From contig MCFE01000676.1 in assembly GCA_002104905.1 (NCBI GenBank), positions 1 to 47,092 on the forward strand: 47,092 nucleotides of DNA, read 5' to 3'. Of this stretch, positions 40,390-47,092 are shown one piece after another; within the stretch, counting starts at the first letter, position 1, and each line of letters begins with the position of its first letter. Made by a program: the position numbers and the translations under genes. The notes below the pieces were generated by a model. That model was not told the DNA's origin. It did no database searches and worked only from the letters and a program-made list of their open reading frames with translations. Source of the stretch: Basidiobolus meristosporus CBS 931.73 (lineage: Eukaryota > Basidiobolomycota > Basidiobolomycetes > Basidiobolales > Basidiobolaceae).

Positions 40390-40931
40390 AATTCTACCAC
40401 CTCCAGATCATAGCAGATTATCCCAGCTAGAAGATCTACCCCAATAGGAAATACTCTTGGATTCTTGTGGCAGATATTCAATGATCATAAAGAAGCTTAT
40501 CTGGCCATATATGTGAGAATTCAGAATCTGGAACATGCAATGCAGAGTCCAGATGCCACTATGTGGCAACAAGGCATGTAGGAGCAGTATCAATTGCTTA
40601 TCAAGGCAAAAATTGGGAACTGACAGATTTGCCAAATGGGAGAAAGCCAATAGTATGTAGATGGGACTAAAAGATCAAGATAACTTCAAATGGTACTCTT
40701 GGTATGCAAAAGGCTACATTGGTAGATAAAGGCTATTGCCAGATCCAGGGACTAAACCATAAGGAAACATTTGCTCTGGTTGCTAGGTTTAATTCTATTT
40801 AATCAGTCTTAGCCCCAGCAGCTGTACACTGTATAGATTTACACCAAATGGATGTCAAAACAGCCTTTCTAATTGGAGATCAGCAGCAAACTATATACAT
40901 GGAGCAACCAGAAAGCTTACAGCATAATCCC
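40390..40931 (+). pseudogene. Copia family 2 copy D: RT fragment
   Basis: Plus-strand RVT_2 remains collinear with 30434-30850 of copy A and extending further: W-E-L-T-D-L-P-N-G-R-K, F-A-L-V-A-R-F-N-S-I, and the catalytic M-D-V-K-T-A-F-L near 40850-40875. Stops are frequent. It is cut by a partial LTR at about 40932, so the Y-V-D-D box and RNase H are missing. Confidence 0.78.
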
Positions 40932-41092
40932 GGATGTTGCAAAACCCTCCTTACTTAATGTCACATCTGTATTACTTCTACAATGGTATAAATACTAACT
41001 GCTTTGAGAATAAACAACAGTTCAATTGTTATTACCATTTATTGATAGTTTCCTTATATCCTAATCATTTCTTAAATTGCAGCATAGGAATA
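40932..41092 (+). repeat. 3' half of a copia family 2 LTR
   Basis: Matches the last part of the family 2 LTR (CCCTCCTTACTTA, TATTACTTCTAC, GGTATAAATACT, AATAAACAACAGTTC). The first half is absent and the RT fragment is fused directly to it, a large internal deletion. It runs into gypsy relic R2. Confidence 0.78.
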
Positions 41093-41345
41093 GTCAGCAG
41101 GTGAATCAGCAGTATTTTATCAGCCAAAATAGATATATTAAGTAAGAACATGTTTGATGATGATGATTCAATCATATGAGCCATCAGCAACAACCTACAT
41201 TAAGAAATATAAGCTGTCAATAAATGATCTTTCAGTTGTATATCAGCAGCTGCTGGAACCTCAATAAAGATCAATTCAAGTTTTAGTGAAACAATACTAG
41301 CAAAATTCCCTAGTTATCTACAAATCTTATATAATGACTTGTAAT
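41093..41345 (+). repeat. Partial 5' LTR of gypsy relic R2
   Basis: Matches the 3' two-thirds of the gypsy LTR in sense (GTCAGCAGGTGAATCAGCAG, CAACCTACATTA, GCTGCTGGAACCTCAATAAA, AGTTTTAGTGAA). The TATA region is altered (TTGTATATCAG). A PBS-like TTGGTGGCAGCATTAACCAG follows at about 41346-41365. Confidence 0.82.
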
Positions 41346-41369
41346 GTTGGTGGCAGCATTAACCAGTAA

Positions 41370-42030
41370 CCTCCCTCACAAAGAAAAGATAAGCCTCCCT
41401 TCAGAAGTCTGAAAATCAATTATGGAAGAATTCTGTGCAGCAGATTCTGGCCCAACAGCAATAGTTACACCAGATCCTCAGCCAGTAGCAACAAGGAATG
41501 ACTACCATGGTCCAGAACTGGCAAAGCCCTGTCAAGAGCAATTTTGGTATGAAGGTCAACACTACCATGGTAGAGTCAATAAGATGAAAGATAACAATTG
41601 GAAGCAGCGCCAATGGATATAGATTCTATGCAAGAGAAACCCAGCATTCAAGGAATGCAACAAGAGAGGGCTTTGTTTCAATTACCACCAAAATGTGCAC
41701 ATCTCAAGGTACTGCCCTCAGAGAAGAAATAAGCACCAGTCATCAAGAACCTTCAGCCATATTAGAGCCCAAGAATATTGTGATTTTGCAGATGAGCTTG
41801 AAGAAGGCTCAGAACTCCCCTTCTATACAACAGAAGAATAATTGGAGCACCCATGCCACTCAGATCTAAAAGGACAACCATATCTATCAACTACTACCTG
41901 CAGACTAGACTGCAACTTGATCAATACCAGTTTGCTGACTACAAGTGAACTTGGTAAGACACATTTCTATAAAGCACTTAGGAAAGGTACCCAGATGTTT
42001 CTCATGGCAGCATTGTAGGTTGATTCCTCT
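41370..42030 (+). pseudogene. Gag remains of gypsy relic R2, protease lost
   Basis: The Gln-rich start, M-D-I-D-like and zinc-knuckle blocks can be followed, but the capsid region is mostly deleted (41545-41620). The knuckle reads C-F-N-Y-H-Q-N-V-H...Y-C, with the second Cys changed to Tyr. Near 41840 the T-E-E block joins the sequence equivalent to N-W-R-T-H-A-T-Q-I of gypsy 1, so about 120 residues including the D-S-G-A protease site are missing. It then continues as [12 protein letters not shown]. Confidence 0.8.
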
Positions 42031-43100
42031 ACCCTAAAGGAATTCTCAGATGTATTTCCAGAAGAGCTTGTAGCCCTACCACCAACTAGCAATGTGGATC
42101 ATGCCATTGCAACATAAGATAGGCCCAAATGAGCAAGTTACCTTCCAGGATTAGTTTATCAGAGTTGGAATGGATGAAGAGACCAGTAGATCAGCTGTTG
42201 CAGCAAGAATAAAGCAGGCCTAGCAAGTCACCTGGGGGGCACCAGTGCTTCTTGTGAAAAAGAAGGACAGAATACCTTGGCTGTGCATTGATTACAGAGC
42301 CATTTACTCTACTTATGTGAAGAACAAGCATCCGATACATTTTATTGATGAGATTTTGGACCAACTCAATGGAGCCACTATGTTCAGCAATATAGACCTC
42401 ATGTCAGGATATAACCAGATTAGAGTGAAACCATAAGATTTCATCATGACAGCATTCAGGAACAGATATGGGCATCATAAGTATTAAGTCAAGAGTTTTG
42501 GTCTCACCAATGCCCCTGCAACATTCATGACATTGATGCAAAATATATACCAGGAGTACTTGGACATGTTTAAGGTAGCTTACCTAGATGACATATTGAT
42601 GTACAACAAGACAGAAGAGGACCACTTTGTGCCCATTGAAAAGGTCTTAAAGAATCTAAGAGAGAACAAGCTCTATAGCAAGCTAGCAAAGTGTGAGTTC
42701 TTCAAGGAATATGTTTAATATCTGGCACATATAGTGACTAGCACAGGAGTGACCTTAAACCCCAAGAAAGTGGAAGCAAAAAATATCCAAAGCAGCACCA
42801 TAGCATTGCAGAACTCAGATCATTTCTTACAATGGTTTTGCACTACTGGAAGGTTGTCATATCTATTGCAAGTATTGCAGCCCCTTTGGCTGGTATCCTG
42901 ACAAAAGACAACACATTGAAGTGGGACATAGTCTGTGAGACTACCTCTCAGATACTCAAGAAAGAACCTGCCAAGCTGCTTAGCTTAAGAATTTCTGACC
43001 TCAGTACAGAGTTTACTCTTTACTCAGATGGCTAAGATTATGCAGTTAGCAGAGTGCTGAGCCAAGAACATGATGGAAGGGAATACCCACTTGCTTTTGA
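42031..43100 (+). pseudogene. RT and RNase H of gypsy relic R2
   Basis: Frames at 42245-42436 (V-K-K-K-D, C-I-D-Y-R-A, F-S-N-I-D-L-M-S-G-Y), 42527-42718 (Y-L-D-D-I-L-M-Y) and 42832-43035 (S-I-A-A-P-L, F-T-L-Y-S-D-G) follow gypsy 1 closely. Stops separate them, and the RNase H C-T-D-A-S motif has become Y-S-D-G followed by a stop. Inactive. Confidence 0.85.
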
Positions 43101-44099
43101 TTGATGGAAAATGAACTCAGCAGAGCAAAACTATCCAGCGCATGAGGAGAAGATGCTTGCCATAATACACTGCTCAACAGCTTTGGGATGCTACATTGAG
43201 GAGTCAAGTGCACTGCAAAAACTGATCATGCCTCACTTAAGTATATATCTACTCAGAAGGTACTATCTAGAGGAATGACAAGATGGAGTGAATATATTTA
43301 TCAACTTGACCTGGCAATTGTCTACTCTAGGGAAAATAACATGCTTGCTGAGGCCTTATCCAGAATAGAACAAGTTGCACAATTCAGCTTGATGCATGAA
43401 TTGGATTGGCCCAGCCTATTACCAAAGCGCTTGGAGGACTTAGTTATTCCTAATTAGTTGGATAAAGATATCAAGAAGATTATTAAGGGCCAAGCCAGCA
43501 AATTTGCACTCCAGGATGAAACACCCTTCCAGATTGTTGAATGAAGCCTCATTGCCTATTGCCCCTATGTTGCTTGCCTGGATTCAATGCACAAGCTATG
43601 CAATGAATATGGACATGTTGCTATTGAAGGAACCTATAGCCTTGTAAAAGTAGGAGCATGGTGGCCAAGAATGACGCAGCTACTGAGATCTAGTGAAAAC
43701 ATGTACAAGTTACAAAATTAAACAAGGTTATCATTAGAAAATTGCCAAAATCTTTCCCTCAGAGCCTGTACAACCGTTTGAGCAATGCAGAACTGGCTTC
43801 AAAGGAAGAGTGCTCACTAATAGGAAGTGCAATTGGAGGATTTTAGGAACAATTGACCACGCCACCAATTGGCTGGTGGCTGGAGCTGTACCAGTAGTCA
43901 ATGAGCAAGAAGTTGCAAGTTTCATCAATCATGATATCCTGATAAAGCTTGGATGCCCTGTGGGAATTTTATTGGACAGAGGAGCAGAATTTATGGCAAA
44001 AACACTGGAAGCCTACCAGGAAATGCAGTCAATCAAACATCTATCAACTTTTGTATTTCACCCTAGAACTAATGGAGTCACTGAGTGGCTCAATGCATA
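43101..44099 (+). pseudogene. RNase H end and integrase of gypsy relic R2
   Basis: M-T-R-W-S-E-Y-I and the L-P-K-R-L-E-D-L block (43275-43457) are followed by zinc-site remains and the integrase core frame (43810-44136). L-D-R-G-A-E-F keeps the second Asp (codon GAC), and N-G-V-T-E-W-L-N keeps the Glu. The first Asp region (G-I-D-F-I in gypsy 1) is degraded to a T-G-F-K-G stretch near 43795. Gypsy 3 interrupts the gene after L-N-A-Y. Confidence 0.83.
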
Positions 44100-44467
44100 T
44101 GTTACAAGTCTTGGTATAAGAGTTGTAGAGGAATAGGGAGTTTAGCTAGTATTGTATTCACTAAAACTTGAACTGATTTTTATTGAGGTTCCAGCAGCTC
44201 CTTATATACATTTTGCCAGATCAATTGCTGACTAATTGTATTTCCTAATGTAGGTTGTGGCTGATGACTCATTTGATTGCATCATCATCACCCAATAAGA
44301 TCCTACTTAATATATCTTTTTCTGTCTGATAAGGATCTGCTGATTCATTTGCTGACTAATGCTACTGATTTCATAGATAATACTGATATACTGATAACCT
44401 AAACATATACTAATTGATTTGACTAAAAACTGATCTAACTTAAACATTCAAGCGGCAGATCATAACA
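44100..44467 (-). repeat. 3' LTR of gypsy 3
   Basis: 368 bp, TGTTA...TAACA termini, followed by the same polypurine tract complement (TTCTCCCCTACT, 44468-44479). Confidence 0.93.
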
Positions 44468-44477
44468 TTCTCCCCTA

Positions 44478-47092
44478 CTAAAGTTGAGAGAGTTCTCCTG
44501 AATCTCTTTTCTTGTGATACCAATATCTTGATGGTTCAGTATTATCAGCAAGTCTTGCAAGCTTGAGTCTGTCCCTATGCACTAAGTCTTCCCGGATATT
44601 ACCTTGCTTGTCCACCAGTTGGTAAGTTGCAAATGGACATTCTCTGATGATCTTGAATGGTCCTGTCCATTGTGGCTCAAACTTCTTCCGAGTGTTGTTT
44701 CTTAGCAATACAAAGTTCCCAACTGTCAATGCTTCTGGTGCTATAGTCTTATCAAATCTCTGCTTCATCTTTTCTGCACTTTGAGATACTTTGGTCTGTG
44801 CCTCTTGACGTCTTTGTTCCAGTTGCTGGTGTCTACTTGGCTGACTAAGTTCATCTTCTAAGGCATCTGTAAGCTTGGGTTGTGTGAGATCTCCTGGAAT
44901 CCTAGGTTCACATCCATAAACTAAGTAAAATGGTGATTGCTGGGTGGTGTTGTGTACTCTGACTCTGCATGCAAAGAGTGCTTGGTCTATATACTCATCC
45001 CATCTACTGACAACTCCATTTGCATACTTAGTCAGCATTTTTCCAAATAATCCATTAAACCGCTCAGTGACTCCATTAGTTCTGGGGTGATATGCCGAGG
45101 TTTTCAAGTGTCTGATCTGCTGCATTTCCAGGTAAGCCTCTAATGTCTTTGCCATAAAGTTTGCACCTCTATCGGATAAGATCTCCACAGGGCATCCAAA
45201 CTTCATCAGGATCTCATGGTAAATGAAACTTGCAACTTCTTGTTCACTGGCTATTGGTACGGCTTTAGCAACTGGCCATTTAGTGGCATGGTCAATAGCT
45301 ACTAGGATCCAACGGTTACATTTCCTGGTAGTTGGCAGTCTTCCAATAAAGTCAATTCCCCATCTCTCAAATGGTCTTACAGGCTCCAAAGGGAAGAGTT
45401 CGGCAATTCTTTGTGGCTGGCCTTGATTGATTTGGCAGTTTGGGCATGTTTTTACTAGCTTCTCAATGTCTTGTTTCATTCTGGGCCACCATGCTCTGGC
45501 TTTTACAAGGCTATAGGTTCCTTCAATCCCAAGATGTCCATATCCATTGTGTAGCTTATGTATTAAATCCAGGCGAGCAACATAAGGACAATAGGCAATA
45601 GGGCTTCCATCAACAATTCGGTAGAGTGTTTCATCCTGTACAACAAATTTGCTGGCTTCATCCCGGATTATCTTCTTGATATCTTCATCCACCTCATTAG
45701 GAATGGCTTGGTCCTCCAAGTACTTTGGTAATAGGCTAGGCCAATCTGATTCATGCACCAAGTTGAGTTGTGCAACTTGATCTAATCTTGATAAGGCATC
45801 AGCAACCGTGTTGTTTTTTCCAGGGCAGTAGACAATCTCCAGGTCAAATTGCTGAATGTATTCACTCCATCTTGTCATTCTTCTAGAGAGTACCTTCTGA
45901 GTAAATATATACTTGAGGGAGGCATGATCAGTCTTCACAGTGCATTTGACTCCTTCAATATAGCATCTCCATGTCTTCAAACAGTGTATTATAGCAAGCA
46001 TCTCCTTCTCATGGACTGGATAGTTTTGTTCTGCTGAGTTCAGTTTCTTGGATTCAAAGGCAACAGGGTAGTCCTTTCCCTCGTGTTCTTGGCTCAGCAC
46101 TCCACCAATTGCATAATCTGAAGCATCTGTGCATAGAGTGAACTCTTTTCTGAAGTCTGGTATTCTTAAGCTTGGTAACTTAGCAAGTTCATTCTTTAGC
46201 GTCTGGAAGGCAGTCTCACAAGCTATGTCCCACTTGTAGGTATTCTCTTTCTTGAGGATATCAGTTAAAGGGGCTGCAATACTTGCAAATGACTTGACAA
46301 ATCTCCGATAATAGGAAACCATTCCAAGGAAGGATCTGAGTTCTGATATGCTATGGGGCTGCTTCAAATTCTTGATTACTTCCACCTTCTTGGGGTCTAA
46401 GGTTACTCCTGTGCTAGTCACTATGTGTCCCAGATATTCTACGTGTTCCTTGAAGAATTCACACTTGGCTAGCTTGCCGTATAGCTTGTTCTCTCTTAGT
46501 TTCTTCAAGACCTTTTCAATGTGCACCATGTGATCCTTTTCTGTCTTGCTGTATATCAATATGTCATCCAGGTAGATTATCACAAACTTGTCTAAGTACT
46601 CCTGAAAGACAGTCTGCATCAGCGTCATGAATGTTGCAGGGGCATTAGTGAGGCCAAAACTCATGACTAAGTACTCGTAATGTCCATATCTGGTCCTGAA
46701 TGCTGTCTTAGGGATATCTTCTGGTTTCACCCTAATCTGGTTGTATCCTGACATGAGGTCGATCTTGCTGAAAATAGTGGCTCCATTAAGTTGGTCCAAA
46801 AGCTCATCAATCCGAGGTATGGGGTACTTATTCTTGACGGTAACTGAGTTCAGGGCTCTGTAGTCAATGCACATCCTAAGTGTTCCATCCTTCTTTTTCA
46901 CAAAAAGCACTGGTGCTCCCCAAGGTGACTTGCTGGCCTGATGTATCCTTGCTCCAATAGCTGATCAATTTGTTTCTTCATTTCCTCCAATTCCAATGGA
47001 CTCATTCTGTAAGGTGTCTTGCTCACTGGAGGGCTATCTCCTGTGTCAATGGCATGATCCACGTCTCTGACTGGTGGTAGGCTTACAAGCTC
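44478..47092 (-). pseudogene. Gypsy 3 Pol (810 codons open), frameshifted from Gag-protease
   Basis: The open frame from 46910 to 44478 covers most of RT, RNase H and integrase, with five residue differences from gypsy 1 (for example K-E-N for K-D-N, S-G-E-L for S-G-E-P). RT Y-L-D-D, RNase H C-T-D-A-S and integrase D/D/E (S-D-R-G kept) are all present. Near 46934 a GGG run has become GG (CTTGCTGGCC against CTTGCTGGGCC in gypsy 1), which shifts the frame just upstream of M-L-F-V-K-K-K. The upstream part continues to the window edge in another frame. The Met at 46910 is internal, not a start. Only this one lesion is visible, but the rest of Gag-protease is outside the window. Confidence 0.9.

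Larger units (their letters stand above)
41093..44099 (+). mobile_element. Gypsy relic R2 (plus strand)
   Basis: An old Ty3/gypsy copy with a truncated 5' LTR (41093-41345), PBS, Gag remains, a protease deletion, RT, RNase H and integrase. It is cut at 44099 by the gypsy 3 insertion in the integrase gene. It is collinear with gypsy 1 but has many stops and indels. Confidence 0.85.
44100..47092 (-). mobile_element. Ty3/gypsy element 3, cut by the window edge
   Basis: Minus-strand copy nearly identical to gypsy 1, with its 3' LTR at 44100-44467 (one difference seen: ATCTTTTTC against ATCTATTTC). The 5' part, second LTR and downstream target duplication lie beyond the window. The left flank ends CATA (44096-44099), the expected 4-bp duplication to look for. 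It is inserted in relic R2. Confidence 0.93.

Noticed and set aside
1-47092. CRISPR array, phage or bacterial mobile element
   Set aside because: No regularly spaced short repeats, no bacterial-type genes; all repeats are explained by LTRs, transposon copies or the duplication at 16441.

Overview
This window is a dense nest of transposable elements. I found no host gene, tRNA, rRNA or CRISPR array. The element families (Ty3/gypsy with one Gag-Pol frame, Ty1/copia with a RVT_2-type polymerase, and a Tnp2/Transposase_21-type DNA transposon) suggest a repeat-rich compartment of a filamentous fungus, most plausibly a basidiomycete. That assignment is inference from element type, since no host gene is present to test it.

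Layout. 1-156: scrap of a copia polymerase. 157-1820: inverted 3' half of the DNA transposon's second gene, split by a solo LTR of a further family (1123-1650, perfect 5-bp target duplication). 1821-12160: three degenerate copies of copia family 1 in alternating orientation: A, minus, 1821-6273; B, plus, 6274-9643; C, minus, 9644-12160. 12161-14512: plus-strand Tnp2 relic (#1). 14513-15872: plus-strand gypsy relic (R1). 15956-21996: nearly complete two-gene DNA transposon (#2), with a Tnp2 transposase gene on minus and an uncharacterised gene (ORF2) on plus, sharing a divergent promoter. It carries a copia solo LTR (17070-17417) and sits inside an older copy (#3: 15873-15955, 21997-22062, 27006-28862). 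22063-27001: full-length gypsy element 1 with an unbroken 1377-residue Gag-Pol, identical 368-bp LTRs and a 4-bp target duplication. 28863-31627 plus 36568-36870: copia family 2 copy A, whose 3' LTR is split by gypsy 2 (31628-36563, decayed). 36871-41092: further copia family 2 fragments in both orientations around a gypsy-type LTR (37501-37869). 41093-44099: plus-strand gypsy relic R2. 44100-47092: gypsy 3, cut by the window edge and split by a one-base frameshift.

How the parts work together. Gypsy 1 is the only element that looks able to move unaided. It encodes Gag, zinc knuckle, protease, RT, RNase H and integrase in one frame and has TATA/poly(A) signals, PBS and PPT. The other elements are in successive stages of decay. 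Gypsy 2 differs from gypsy 1 largely at CpG sites changed to TpG/CpA, which points to methylation-driven or RIP-like mutation. The items most worth following up are the two-gene Tnp2 element with its unknown ORF2 and a 28-bp perfectly conserved block in its divergent promoter, the CpG decay (including repeated loss of one integrase catalytic Asp), and the potentially active gypsy 1. Alignments were made by eye; percentages are deliberately not given.
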